Source of the DNA: Tersicoccus mangrovi
Lineage (GTDB): Bacteria > Actinomycetota > Actinomycetes > Actinomycetales > Micrococcaceae
Assembly: GCF_036881825.1 (NCBI RefSeq)
Contig: NZ_JBAJMW010000001.1
Coordinates: forward strand, 310,001-374,000
Reading direction: 5' to 3'
DNA: 64,000 nucleotides
The notes beneath the pieces were generated by a model. It saw nothing but the letters and a program-made list of their open reading frames with translations. It was not told the origin of the DNA and did not search any database. Position numbers and translations under genes: made by a program. Each line of letters opens with the position of its first letter. Within the stretch, counting starts at the first letter, position 1. Of the stretch, positions 44,995-53,785 are shown piece after piece.

Positions 44995-45912
44995 ATGAGC
45001 CTGTCCGAACTGACCCGCAGCCGTGGCCGTGCCGGCAGCCGCCGGACGGCCGCCCGTCCCCTGCCCGTCGCCGTCCTGTGGACCGGAGCGGGCCTGTGCG
45101 CCGCCGCCGTCTTCGCGGTCTACGCGTTCTTCGTCCGCACGGTCCTCGGCCAGCAGCTCGACGAGGCGCCCCTGACGAGCGCGCAGAAGCTGCACACCGC
45201 CGACGACCCGATCGCGGTGTGGCTCCAGACGCTGCCGTGGTTCCTCATCGCGGGGGTGCTGATGGCCATCGCCGTCGTCATCGCCGTGGTCCGGCGCCGG
45301 TGGGCGGTGCTGATCGCGGTCCTGGTGACGATCGCCGGGTCCACACTGACCACCCAGTTCCTCAAGTACGCCGTGTTCGAGCGTCCGGATCTCGGGCTGG
45401 ACACCCTAACCCTGAACTCCCTGCCGTCCGGCCACACGACCGCTGCCGCTGCCGCCGCGGCGGCGCTGCTGCTCGCCGTCCCCCGCGAGTGGCGGCCCGT
45501 GTTCGGGGTGGCCGGCGCCGCCTTCACGATGTCCGTGGCCGGCTCGACCCTGATCAGCTACTGGCACCGGCCCTCGGACACGGTCGCCGCGATGGCCGTG
45601 GTCGGGGCGTGGACGTTCGCGGCCGCCGCGTTCACCGACCCGCGGGCCACCCGCCGGCGCGGCCGGGCCACCGGCGGCGCCGCCCGCAACCGCGCCGTCG
45701 CCGAGCAGGCACGGCTCGCCGGGCTCGTGCTGTTCGGGATCGCCGTCGTCGCCCTGTGCGTGTCCGGGCTGCTCTACACCGGGGTGATCCCGGCCTCGAT
45801 CGCCGGCACCGGCGGCAACCTGTGGGCGGGTTTGCTGTTCGAGACGTCCGCGGCGTGCGCGCTCTTCGCCGCCCTGACCCTCGTCCTCGGCCGGCGAACG
45901 GTGCTCCCCTGA
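44995..45912 (+). CDS. PAP2-family membrane phosphatase
   Basis: A 305-aa membrane protein with about seven helices and the three PAP2 phosphatase motifs: KYAVFERPD (C1), SLPSGHTTA (C2) and SYWHRPSDTVAA (C3). Such enzymes dephosphorylate lipid phosphates such as undecaprenyl pyrophosphate or phosphatidate on the outer face. GAGAAT (44982-44987) lies 7 nt before the ATG at 44995, so a leaderless mRNA is likely and the upstream in-frame ATG at 44986 would be lost. It overlaps the amidohydrolase gene by 4 nt. Confidence 0.88.
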   Translation: MSLSELTRSRGRAGSRRTAARPLPVAVLWTGAGLCAAAVFAVYAFFVRTVLGQQLDEAPLTSAQKLHTADDPIAVWLQTLPWFLIAGVLMAIAVVIAVVRRRWAVLIAVLVTIAGSTLTTQFLKYAVFERPDLGLDTLTLNSLPSGHTTAAAAAAAALLLAVPREWRPVFGVAGAAFTMSVAGSTLISYWHRPSDTVAAMAVVGAWTFAAAAFTDPRATRRRGRATGGAARNRAVAEQARLAGLVLFGIAVVALCVSGLLYTGVIPASIAGTGGNLWAGLLFETSAACALFAALTLVLGRRTVLP

Positions 45913-46703
45913 GCGCTCCGGCGGCGCGCGCACCGCTGTTCGACGCCCACCTGCACATCGTCGATCCGGCCTTTCCGCTGATCCCCAACGACGGGTTCGT
46001 GCCCGAGCCGTTCCCGGTGGACGCCTACCGCACCCGCGTGGCGTCGCTCGACGTTCGCGGCGGCGCCGTGGTCTCCGGATCCTTCCAGGGCTTCGACCAG
46101 ACCTACCTGCTCGACGCGCTGGCCCGGCTCGGGCCCGGTTTCGTCGGCGTCACCCAGCTTCCCGCGACCGTCACCGACGCGGAGATCACCCGGCTGGACG
46201 CGGCCGGGGTGCGGGCAATGCGGTTCAACGTCCGTCGCGGCGGGTCGGCCGCGCTCGAGACGCTCGAGTCACTGGCGCGGCGCGTGCACGACGTCGCCGG
46301 CTGGCACGCCGAACTGTACATCGACGCCCGGGACCTGCCCGACCTGCTGCCCGTCCTGCGGCGCCTGCCCGCCGTGAGCATCGACCACTTCGGCCTGCAC
46401 CGGGACGGCCTGCCCCACCTGCTGGCCGCCGTCGAGCACGGCGCCCGGGTCAAGGCCACCGGATTCGGCCGTGTGGACCTGGATCCGGCGGAGACGATCG
46501 CGGCGATCCTGGAGGTCGACCCGACGGCGCTGTTGGCCGGCACCGACCTTCCGTCGACGCGGGCCCGGCGCCCGTTCGCGGACGCTGACCTCGACCTGCT
46601 GGCGGACGCGGCGGGCGAGCACCGGGACGCGGTGCGGTGGGGCAACGCCGCCGCGTTCTACCGGGTCGGGGCGCTGCCCGCCGTCATCCCCGGGCGGGCC
46701 TGA
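45909..46703 (+). CDS. Amidohydrolase-family TIM-barrel hydrolase
   Basis: About 264 aa, amidohydrolase_2 type (2-pyrone-4,6-dicarboxylate lactonase-like). The metal-binding FDAHLHIVDP opens the domain; later come SIDHFGL and LLAGTDLPSTRARRPF with the catalytic Asp. No ATG exists near the domain start. CTG at 45909 would give a CTGA overlap with the PAP2 stop; GTG at 45855 would add 18 Arg-rich residues inside the PAP2 gene. Neither has a ribosome-binding site, so coupled translation is likely. Its end overlaps the convergent MFS gene by 20 nt. Confidence 0.8.
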   Translation: MSAPAARAPLFDAHLHIVDPAFPLIPNDGFVPEPFPVDAYRTRVASLDVRGGAVVSGSFQGFDQTYLLDALARLGPGFVGVTQLPATVTDAEITRLDAAGVRAMRFNVRRGGSAALETLESLARRVHDVAGWHAELYIDARDLPDLLPVLRRLPAVSIDHFGLHRDGLPHLLAAVEHGARVKATGFGRVDLDPAETIAAILEVDPTALLAGTDLPSTRARRPFADADLDLLADAAGEHRDAVRWGNAAAFYRVGALPAVIPGRA

Positions 46704-47943
46704 TCCGCGGCAGCAGGATCACGAAGAGGGCCGCGGCGATCAGGCCGAGCACACCCGTGACGGCCACGCCGGCGGCGAGGGAGACCGCGTCCGTGACGGC
46801 GGAGAGCAGCAGTGGTCCCGCGGTCGACCCCGCGTCCGCCATGAACCGCCACACGCCGAGGAACTGCACGCGCCCGTCCGGCGGAGAGTAGTCGGCGCCG
46901 AGGGTCATCACCAGCCCGGAGCCGATGCCGTTGCCGAATCCGAGCATCACGGCGACGAGCAGGAACGGGACGGTCGTCGTCGTCAGCGGGCAGAGCAGCA
47001 GGGCCACCCCCATGACGAGCATGCTGGGCGCGGCCACCGCGAGCCGCCCGCGGGTGTCCATGAGCTTGCCGGCCGGGTAGAAGACGAGCATGTCGACGGC
47101 CCCGGAGATGCCGTAGACCAGCGACGTGGCGGACGGATCGAGGCCGAGGCTCTCCGCCCACAGCGGGATGACGACCTGGCGCGCCTGCCGGATCGCGGAG
47201 ACGAAGACGACGGCCACCCCGATCGTGGCGTAGATCCGGGCGTGGCTGCGCAGCACCGACCGGATCGTCACCGGGGACCGCTCGGGCTGGTCCGCGCGCG
47301 GGCCCGCCGACGCGGTGCCGCCGGCCACCTCGTCGGTCGTGACCACCGGCAGCGACCGGTCGGGCTGGGACGACACGGACGGGTCCGGCATCGACAGGGC
47401 GATGGCGCCGGCGACGACGAGGGCGACGACGCCCACGAGGTAGGCCCCGCCGAGCCCGGACAGCCGGATGACGCCGGCACCGATGAACGGGCCGATGAAC
47501 AGGCCGATCCGCATCGACCCGCCGAGGCTGGACAGGGCGCGGGCCCGGTACCGCGGCTCGACCATGACGGTCAGGTACAGCTGGCGCGCGAGGTTGAAGA
47601 CGGCGCCGGAGCAGCCGATGAGGAAGACGGCGACAGCGAGGACGGCGAGGTTCGGCGCGAGCAGCGCCAGCAGCATCCCGACCGCGCACAGGACGGCGGC
47701 GGAGACGATGGCCCACCGCTCCCCGATGCGGGCGGTGACGATCGAGGCGGGGATGTTGGACAGCAGCGACCCGACGCCGATCAGGGTGACGATGAGCGCG
47801 GCGACCGCGACGGACCCGCCGAGGTCGCGCGCCGTCAGCGGCACCAGCGGGAGGATGGCGCCCTCGCCGACGGCGAAGAGGACCGAGGGGCCGAACACGG
47901 GAATGACGAATCTGCGCAGGGAGAAGTCGTCGCGTCCGGCCAT
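46684..47943 (-). CDS. MFS transporter
   Basis: A 419-aa membrane protein with 12 helices and a ~40-residue central loop, of the drug-efflux type. The N-terminal half shows FAVGEGAILPLVPLTARDLGG and IVTARIGERWA; the second half opens IYATIGVAVVFVSAIRQARQ. TAGAGT (47951-47956, minus strand) lies 7 nt before the ATG at 47943, so this start is preferred over the GTG at 47952 and the mRNA is leaderless. Substrate unknown. Tail-to-tail with the amidohydrolase gene. Confidence 0.87.
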   Translation of the reverse strand: MAGRDDFSLRRFVIPVFGPSVLFAVGEGAILPLVPLTARDLGGSVAVAALIVTLIGVGSLLSNIPASIVTARIGERWAIVSAAVLCAVGMLLALLAPNLAVLAVAVFLIGCSGAVFNLARQLYLTVMVEPRYRARALSSLGGSMRIGLFIGPFIGAGVIRLSGLGGAYLVGVVALVVAGAIALSMPDPSVSSQPDRSLPVVTTDEVAGGTASAGPRADQPERSPVTIRSVLRSHARIYATIGVAVVFVSAIRQARQVVIPLWAESLGLDPSATSLVYGISGAVDMLVFYPAGKLMDTRGRLAVAAPSMLVMGVALLLCPLTTTTVPFLLVAVMLGFGNGIGSGLVMTLGADYSPPDGRVQFLGVWRFMADAGSTAGPLLLSAVTDAVSLAAGVAVTGVLGLIAAALFVILLPRIRPARG

Positions 47944-48000
47944 CGATTCCACTCTACGCGCGCCTGCGCGGGCGCGGCGGTGCCTTCTGGTCGGTGCCGG

Positions 48001-48702
48001 CTACCGGCCCATCGGGCGCACGTTGAGCGACTCGACCTGTGCCTCGGGGGTGGCCGAGAGCGCGAAGACCACGGCCCGGGCCACGGACTCGGGCGTGAGG
48101 TAGGAGTCGGCCCGGTAGTCGCCGCCCTGGTGGTCGACGATCTGGCGCTGCATGTCCGTGTCCACCTTGCCGGGGTGGATCGAGGTGACGCGGACGCCGT
48201 GCTCCCGTTCCTCCTCGCGCAGCGTGTCGGAGAAGGCCCGGAGCGCGAACTTGCTGGCGCTGTAGACGCTGTTGCCCGGACTCGTGAAGAACCCGGACCC
48301 GGAGTTGATGAGCACCACCTGGCCGTGGGCCCGGCGCAGGGCGGGAAGCAACCGGGCGGTCAGATCCGCCACGGCGACGACGTTGACCTCGAACACCTCA
48401 CGCCACGTCGCCCGGGCCAGGTCCTCGACGGTGCCCATCGCCGTGATGCCCGCCGAGTGGACGAGGGCGTCGAGCCGGTCGACACCCGGGGCGGCCGCGG
48501 CGACGTCGTCCTCCGAGGTCAGGTCCGCGACGAACGGCTCGGCGGAGGGATACGACGCGACGACGGCGTCGACCGCGTCACGGTCCCGGCCGCCGATCAG
48601 CAGGTGGTGGGTGGCGGCGAGTTCGTCGGCGACCGCGCGGCCGATGCCACGGGTGCCGCCGGTGATGAGCACGTGCGGGCGGGTGTCCAGGCGGTTGTCC
48701 AT
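48001..48702 (-). CDS. Short-chain dehydrogenase/reductase
   Basis: A 233-aa classical SDR with NAD(P)-binding TGGTRGIG near residue 15, NSGSGFF (catalytic Ser), and YSASK (Tyr/Lys). The chain ends in the substrate-variable VESLNVRPMGR. Arg after the first Gly motif favours NADP. TAGGCT (48709-48714, minus strand) lies 6 nt before the ATG: another leaderless case. It reduces or oxidises an unknown carbonyl/alcohol. It is only 58 nt before the MFS gene on the same strand, which has its own promoter. Confidence 0.9.
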   Translation of the reverse strand: MDNRLDTRPHVLITGGTRGIGRAVADELAATHHLLIGGRDRDAVDAVVASYPSAEPFVADLTSEDDVAAAAPGVDRLDALVHSAGITAMGTVEDLARATWREVFEVNVVAVADLTARLLPALRRAHGQVVLINSGSGFFTSPGNSVYSASKFALRAFSDTLREEEREHGVRVTSIHPGKVDTDMQRQIVDHQGGDYRADSYLTPESVARAVVFALSATPEAQVESLNVRPMGR

Positions 48703-48810
48703 CGGTCCAGCCTAGGGGCGCCGCGGTGAAGGCCGGACACACGGGAGGTGCCGCGGCGTCGAGCCGCGACACCCCTCGTCGTTCCTCTTCTCGATCGGAC
48801 AGGGATGCGC

Positions 48811-49344
48811 TCACCACCGGTGGGCGACGTCGACCACGAGCCGGCTCGTGGTCCCGTCGGTGAGCACGAACGCCCGCATGGGCAGCCGCGCCCGGACGCC
48901 GACGCCGACGGTCGACTGCCCCTCGAAGCTGCCGCCCCAGGCCACCTGACGCAGCGTCTGGTACCCGCTGACGTTCACCATCTCGGAGCTGTTCAGCGCC
49001 GGGCTGGTGCCGGCCGCGTTGATCGTGACGTCCAGGGAGGCGCCGCCGCGCAGGGCGAGCGGCTGCCCGGAGCCCTGCCGGAGCACCTGGCTCACGTACT
49101 GCACGCGGAAGCCCACGGTGGAGCCCCGCACGTCGACCACCAGCCGGTCGTAGCAGTCGTGCTGGCCGGCGCGCACGCCCGTCAGGCTGGCCGCCGTCCA
49201 CGGCAGGGTTCCCTTCGGCGTCGATCCCCAGGTGATCCCGCACCAGGGTGCCGCCGTCGTCGTGGCCGCCGTCGCCGTCGACGGGACCACCAGCAACGAA
49301 CCGGCCAGCGCCACGGCGGCGACGGCCGATCGCGTCCTTCTCAT
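48811..49344 (-). CDS. Secreted AMIN-like domain protein
   Basis: A 177-aa exported protein with a Sec signal peptide (MRRTRSAVAAVALAGSLLVV, cleavage near STATA/ATT). The mature part has a beta-rich AMIN-like fold: YDRLVVDVRGSTVGFRVQYV, then GTTSRLVVDVAHRW at the end. Such domains bind cell-wall components. Two Cys (~35 and ~64) could form a disulfide. GGAGG is 5 nt before the ATG. Function in the envelope is inferred; no neighbouring gene clarifies it. Confidence 0.82.
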   Translation of the reverse strand: MRRTRSAVAAVALAGSLLVVPSTATAATTTAAPWCGITWGSTPKGTLPWTAASLTGVRAGQHDCYDRLVVDVRGSTVGFRVQYVSQVLRQGSGQPLALRGGASLDVTINAAGTSPALNSSEMVNVSGYQTLRQVAWGGSFEGQSTVGVGVRARLPMRAFVLTDGTTSRLVVDVAHRW

Positions 49345-49512
49345 GACTACCTCCTCCGACGGCCCCCAACGGCCGCCGATTCCGGCGTCACGCCCCGTGC
49401 ATGACGCATCGGTGGCTCGATCGTAGGGACGCCCGATCGCGCCCGGATAGAGGGGTTCTCCTGGTCCCGGACCGTGATCGAGGTCGCGCTGCGGCCTCAG
49501 TAGGGTGAACGG

Positions 49513-50430
49513 GTGAGTCCCGCCGGCCGCTACGCCCCGTCCCCGACCGGGGACCTGCACGTCGGCAACCTGCGGACGGCGCTGCTGGCGTGGGCCTTCG
49601 CGCGCGCCACCGGGCGGGCGTTTCTCCTGCGGGTCGAGGACCTGGACCGGGCCCGGTCCGGCTCGGCGGAGCGACAGCTGGCGGACCTGGCGGCGATCGG
49701 TACCGACTGGGACGGCGACGTCGTCGTCCAGTCCGCGCGCGGCACCCTCTACGAGGAGGCCCTGCACACCCTGCGCGAGCGGGGGCTCGTGTATGAGTGC
49801 TTCTGCACCCGCCGGGAGATCGCCGAGGCGGCGTCGGCCCCGCACGCGGCGCCCGGGGCCTACCCCGGCACCTGCCGGAACCTCGACGACGCCGAGCGGG
49901 CGACCCGGCGGGCGAGCGGCCGGCCCCCGGCCCTGCGGCTGCGCGCGGCGGTGGATGCCTTCACCGTCCACGACGTCATCGCCGGGCACTGGACCGGGCC
50001 GGTCGACGACCTCGTGCTCGTGCGCAACGACGGGACGGTCGCCTACAACTTCGCCGTCGTGCTCGACGACGGCGAACTGGGCATCGACCAGGTGGTGCGG
50101 GGCGACGACCTGCTCTCCTCCGCCCCGCGGCAGGCGTACCTGGCGACGGTGCTCGGGCTGACGCCGCCCACGTACGCGCACGTGCCGCTGGTCCTCGGCC
50201 CGACCGGGGCGCGGCTGGCCAAGCGCGACGGCGCGGTGACGCTCCGGGACCTCGTCGCGGCGGGCTCCTCGGTGGCCGACGTCGTCGGGATGATCGCCGA
50301 CTCGCTGGACCTGCCCGGCGTGCGGACCGCCGCCGGCCTGCTCGCCGCGTTCGACCCGGCCGCGCTCCCCCGCCACCCGTGGACGTTCACGCCGGAGTCG
50401 TCCACGCCCGTCAGGGCAGCGGGCCGGTGA
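49513..50430 (+). CDS. gluQ: Glutamyl-Q tRNA(Asp) synthetase
   Basis: A 305-aa GluQRS, a shortened GluRS lacking the anticodon domain. HIGH-type motif GRYAPSPTGDLHVGN, zinc ligands in YECFCTRR and YPGTCRN, and the KMSKS-like LAKRDGAVTL are present. It attaches glutamate to queuosine in tRNA(Asp). TAGGGT (49501-49506) lies 6 nt before the GTG, another leaderless promoter. Its end overlaps the convergent TetR gene by 20 nt. Whether the host makes queuosine is not visible here. Confidence 0.93.
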   Translation: MSPAGRYAPSPTGDLHVGNLRTALLAWAFARATGRAFLLRVEDLDRARSGSAERQLADLAAIGTDWDGDVVVQSARGTLYEEALHTLRERGLVYECFCTRREIAEAASAPHAAPGAYPGTCRNLDDAERATRRASGRPPALRLRAAVDAFTVHDVIAGHWTGPVDDLVLVRNDGTVAYNFAVVLDDGELGIDQVVRGDDLLSSAPRQAYLATVLGLTPPTYAHVPLVLGPTGARLAKRDGAVTLRDLVAAGSSVADVVGMIADSLDLPGVRTAAGLLAAFDPAALPRHPWTFTPESSTPVRAAGR

Positions 50431-51013
50431 GGTAGCGCTGCAGGTTCGGCGCGATGAGGGCGACGATCTGCTCGTGCGGCATCGAGGCGATGGGCTCGAG
50501 CTTGACCACGTACCGGGTGAGGATGAGGCCCGCGATCTGGCTCGCGACCAGCGACGCCCGCAGGGCCCGCTCGGCGTCGTCGCCGGGCAGGTGTTCGACG
50601 ATGGGCGTGAGCGCACGGCGCTGGATGAACTGACGCAGCAGGGCGACGCCCCAGTCCCGGTGCAGGCCGGAGCGGAAGAGCCCGACGGCGGCCGCGCCCG
50701 CCGGGGAGTCCCAGACGGGCAGCAGGGTCGCCAGCAGCCGTGCCGCGAGACCGTCGGTGGCCTCGGGCCGAACCGAGCGGACGTACTGGGCCGGGTCGAA
50801 GGGCGCCTCGACCGCGGCGAGGAAGAGCGGTTCCTTGCCGCCGAAGTGGTGGTTGATCATGGCCGGGTCCACCCCGGCGTCGGCGGCGATGGCCCGCACG
50901 GTGGCCCCGTCGAAGCCGTCGGCGGCGAACCGGCGGCGGGCCGCTGCGAGGATCAGGCCCCGGGTGTCGTGTCCACCACCGCGCCGGCCGCGCCGCGGTC
51001 CCGCTGCCGTCAT
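50411..51013 (-). CDS. TetR-family regulator
   Basis: A 200-aa TetR protein. The N-terminal helix-turn-helix (~20-65) reads GATVRAIAADAGVDPAMINH followed by HFGGKEPLFLAAVE; the C-terminal domain is the TetR_C 17-like type. Its ATG overlaps the stop of the FAD monooxygenase gene (ATGA), so it is the second gene of that operon. The palindrome at 52373-52392 before the monooxygenase is its likely operator. The inducer is probably the monooxygenase substrate or a related compound. Confidence 0.9.
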   Translation of the reverse strand: MTAAGPRRGRRGGGHDTRGLILAAARRRFAADGFDGATVRAIAADAGVDPAMINHHFGGKEPLFLAAVEAPFDPAQYVRSVRPEATDGLAARLLATLLPVWDSPAGAAAVGLFRSGLHRDWGVALLRQFIQRRALTPIVEHLPGDDAERALRASLVASQIAGLILTRYVVKLEPIASMPHEQIVALIAPNLQRYLTGPLP

Positions 51014-52353
51014 CCGGCGGCGTCCGACGTGGCGGCCCCCGGCGCGCCGGCGGACGTGCTCGTGCGGCCGGGCCGCCGGGCGAAGGCGGGGGCGTGCTCG
51101 GGCCGGGGACCGAGGGCGATCAGCCGGGCCGGGAGCGCGGAGAGCGCCGGGACGCGGCGGACGAGGGCGATCAGGGCGGCCGGCGGCGCGCTGCGCCTGC
51201 CCTGCACCGCCGGCCCGAAGATCGCCTTCTGCAGCCCGCGCTGGAGGGTCTGGATGATGACGGTCGGCGGGTAGCGGCGCCGCTGCACGGCGGCGAGATC
51301 GCCCTCGGTCAGCGTGCCGGAGCGCAGCGGGCCGGCCAGCCGGGTGGCCGCAGCGACGGCGTCCTGCACGGCGAGGTTGATGCCCACCCCGCCGGCCGGT
51401 GACATCGCGTGCGCGGCGTCGCCGATCAGCAGCAGACCGGGCCGGTGCCAGCGGCGCAGGCGATTGAGCTTGACGTCGAGCAGGTGCACCTCGTCCAGCG
51501 ACGTGATGGCGGAGACCCGGTCCGCCAGGTCCGGCCGCAGGTGCGCGATCCGCTCGCGGAACCGGTCGAGGCCCTCGGCGCGCAGCGCGGCGTCGGCGCC
51601 CTTCTCCCGGAAGTAGGCGATCTGGAAGAACGTGTCGCGCACGAGCGAGAGGGCCAGCTCGCCGTCGCCGAACACCGGCATGAGGGCCGAGTGCTGCCGT
51701 TCGCCCTCGTGCCGCGGCAACCGGAACCACCAGGTGTCGAAGGGGACGGGGTACTCGGTGGGCACGAGCCCGGCCTGCTCGCGCAGCAGGGAGCTGCGGC
51801 CGTCGCACGCCACCGTGAGCGGGGCGGTGAGCCGGTGCCGGGTGCCGGTGGCGTGGTCGAGGTACTCGACGCCGGTGACGGCGCCGTCCTCGGACGTCAG
51901 GCCCGTGACCTCCGCCTGCATCCGGATGTCGAAGCCGCGTTCGGGCGTCGCCTGCTCGACGAGGAAGTCCAGCAGGTCCCACTGCGGGATCATCGCGATG
52001 TAGTCGTAAGGCGGGTCCAGGCGACCGAAGTCCGCGATCGTCACGGTCGTCCCGTCGCCGGCCGGCAGCTCGAAGTTGCCGAGCCGGTCCTGCGGGAGCG
52101 CGGCGAAGGCCTCGCCGAAGCCGAGCTCGTCCATGAGGCGGATGGTGGAGGCGTGCACGGTGTCCCCGCGGAAGTCGCGCAGGAAGTCCCGGTGCTTCTC
52201 CAGGACGGTGACGCGGACGCCGCCGCGGGCGAGGATCAGGGCGAGCATGACGCCGGCCGGTCCCCCGCCGACGACGATGCAGTCGCGCGCCTCCGTGACG
52301 ATGCCGTCCGCGGTGGGCGTGGCGGTCGGATCGGCGGGCGTTCCGGTGGACAT
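51010..52353 (-). CDS. FAD-dependent aromatic monooxygenase-like protein
   Basis: A 447-aa group A flavoprotein. FAD-binding CIVVGGGPAGVMLALILARGG, the DG motif VACDGRSSLLREQAG, and LLIGDAAHAMSPAGGVGINL are all intact. Relatives hydroxylate phenols or inactivate drugs such as rifamycins and tetracyclines; the substrate here is unknown. GGGAGG is 5 nt before the ATG at 52353. It is followed by a TetR gene in ATGA overlap and controlled by a palindromic promoter site, the layout of a substrate-inducible detoxification pair. Confidence 0.9.
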   Translation of the reverse strand: MSTGTPADPTATPTADGIVTEARDCIVVGGGPAGVMLALILARGGVRVTVLEKHRDFLRDFRGDTVHASTIRLMDELGFGEAFAALPQDRLGNFELPAGDGTTVTIADFGRLDPPYDYIAMIPQWDLLDFLVEQATPERGFDIRMQAEVTGLTSEDGAVTGVEYLDHATGTRHRLTAPLTVACDGRSSLLREQAGLVPTEYPVPFDTWWFRLPRHEGERQHSALMPVFGDGELALSLVRDTFFQIAYFREKGADAALRAEGLDRFRERIAHLRPDLADRVSAITSLDEVHLLDVKLNRLRRWHRPGLLLIGDAAHAMSPAGGVGINLAVQDAVAAATRLAGPLRSGTLTEGDLAAVQRRRYPPTVIIQTLQRGLQKAIFGPAVQGRRSAPPAALIALVRRVPALSALPARLIALGPRPEHAPAFARRPGRTSTSAGAPGAATSDAAG

Positions 52354-52372
52354 GGCGGCCTCCCTGGCTGGG

Positions 52373-52392
52373 AATTCAACGCTTGTTGAATT
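52373..52392. promoter_or_regulatory. TetR operator
   Basis: AATTCAAC-GCTT-GTTGAATT is a perfect 8-bp inverted repeat, A+T-rich against its surroundings, 20 nt upstream of the monooxygenase ATG. Typical size and spacing for TetR binding. Confidence 0.75.
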
Positions 52393-52537
52393 GACGATAC
52401 GCCGGTGTGCGCGCAAGGGGAAGAGCGATGGGACAGCGACCCGTCGCCGCGGTCGGAAGCGGTCCGCATCGGCCTTCTCCGTCCGGCTCGGCGGCCCTAC
52501 GCTCGCGTCCATCACCGCCGAACCGGATGAGTGCACC

Positions 52538-52720
52538 ATGGACTGGCGCATCGAGTTGATCTTCTTCCCCGTGGCCGACGTGGACGAGGCGCTGGCGCAC
52601 CTGCGCGATCACGGCGTGGACGCCCAGGGGGTGGAGGAGCTCGCGTGGGGCCGCTTCGTCACCTTCGCCGACCCGGACGGGAACACCTGGACGCTCCAGC
52701 AGCTGCCGTCGCGCGGCTGA
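52538..52720 (+). CDS. Shrunken VOC-family protein (60 aa)
   Basis: The first ~16 residues (MDWRIELIFFPVADVD) match the opening strand of VOC proteins. The frame then continues with the last third of such proteins: LAHLRDHGVDAQGVEELAWG, ending FADPDGNTWTLQQLPSRG. About 70 residues between are absent, with the frame kept. No full module remains, so it is probably non-catalytic unless it oligomerises. It faces the GNAT gene tail-to-tail. It may be an evolving remnant. Confidence 0.65.
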   Translation: MDWRIELIFFPVADVDEALAHLRDHGVDAQGVEELAWGRFVTFADPDGNTWTLQQLPSRG

Positions 52721-52740
52721 GCCGTCAGGATCGGCCCGCG

Positions 52741-53253
52741 TCACCCGACCCGGTACTTGAAGCCGACGTGCGAGGCGGCGAAACCGAGCCGCTCGTAGAA
52801 CCGGTGCGCGTCGGCCCGCGCGGCGTCGGAGGTGAGCTGCACCAGTCCCGCACCGGTGGCCTCGACCGCCGGCCCGATCACCCACTGCATCAGGGCGCCG
52901 CCGATGCCGCCGGAGCGGCGGGCGCTCGCGACGCGCACCGCCTCGACCTGCAGGCGGCTCGCACCGCGGCGGGCCATGCCGGGGATGAGGGTGAGTTGCA
53001 TCGTGGCGACGGGCGCGTCGTCGTCGGTCACGGCCACGAGCAGGTCGTTGGACGGGTCGGCCAGGATGCCCGCCAGCGCCGCGGCGTACTGCGGCCGGTC
53101 GGCGTCCCGGGCCCGGTCGCCGCGGCTCGCGCTCACCGGGTCGTCGGCGAGCAGTGCCATGACGGCGTCGAGATCGCCGGGTCGTGCCCGGCGCAGGGTG
53201 ACGGGGCCGACCGGCGTGGTGAGTTCGGCAGGCAGGTCGAGGGTGGCGATCAC
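52741..53253 (-). CDS. GNAT-family N-acetyltransferase
   Basis: A 170-aa acetyltransferase. The acetyl-CoA site is LQVEAVRVASARRSGGIGGALMQW (about residues 101-124), with motif B DAHRFYERLGF near the end. N-terminal VTLRRARPGDLDAVMALL is typical of the fold. Likely acetylates a small molecule or protein N-terminus. The start lies 7 nt downstream of the osmC gene's stop, so the two are probably one transcript. Confidence 0.88.
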   Translation of the reverse strand: MIATLDLPAELTTPVGPVTLRRARPGDLDAVMALLADDPVSASRGDRARDADRPQYAAALAGILADPSNDLLVAVTDDDAPVATMQLTLIPGMARRGASRLQVEAVRVASARRSGGIGGALMQWVIGPAVEATGAGLVQLTSDAARADAHRFYERLGFAASHVGFKYRVG

Positions 53254-53260
53254 CGGCGGA

Positions 53261-53716
53261 TCAGCTCTCGCCGTCGCCGACGCGCACCTGCACGTCGAAC
53301 CCGACCGACGTGCCGTGCTCGACGGTGCGCGAGACGGTGCAGTTCTTGTCGTGCGAGAGTGCGACGAGCCGGTCGACCAGGCCCGCGGCCTGCCGCCCGG
53401 CGTCGTCGGCGGCGAACCCGAGGTGGAACGACAGGTGCAGGTCCTCGACCCGGTTGCCGCCGTTCTCGTCGACGATCTTCCGTCCCGCCGCCTCGACGCG
53501 GAACTCGGTCGGCTCGGTGCGGCGGGACGTCACGGTGTCGACATCGATCGCGGAGCAGCCGGCGATCGCGGCCAGCAGCAGCTCCACCGGGGAGAGCAGG
53601 TCGTCCGCCTGGCCGAAGCTGACGGACGCACCGGCGGCGTTGCGCGCGGTGTAGCGGCCGGTGGCGTCGCGGGTCAGGTCGATGGAGCGCTGGGCGGGAT
53701 CCGGGGTCTCGATCAT
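53261..53716 (-). CDS. OsmC/Ohr-family peroxidase
   Basis: A 151-aa OsmC-like protein with both redox cysteines, Cys54 (IAGCSAIDV) and Cys126 (KNCTVSRT), separated as in thiol peroxidases that reduce organic hydroperoxides. N-terminal strands and the central helix fit normal length. It is 7 nt upstream of the GNAT gene on the same strand. No OhrR regulator is adjacent. It complements the catalase operon in oxidative defence, though linkage is not shown. Confidence 0.9.
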   Translation of the reverse strand: MIETPDPAQRSIDLTRDATGRYTARNAAGASVSFGQADDLLSPVELLLAAIAGCSAIDVDTVTSRRTEPTEFRVEAAGRKIVDENGGNRVEDLHLSFHLGFAADDAGRQAAGLVDRLVALSHDKNCTVSRTVEHGTSVGFDVQVRVGDGES

Positions 53717-53785
53717 GGCCCCATGATGGCACCGGCTCCTGACGTGCGGTGCCGGCTCATGACGTCCGGCCCCGGATCGGGTGGC

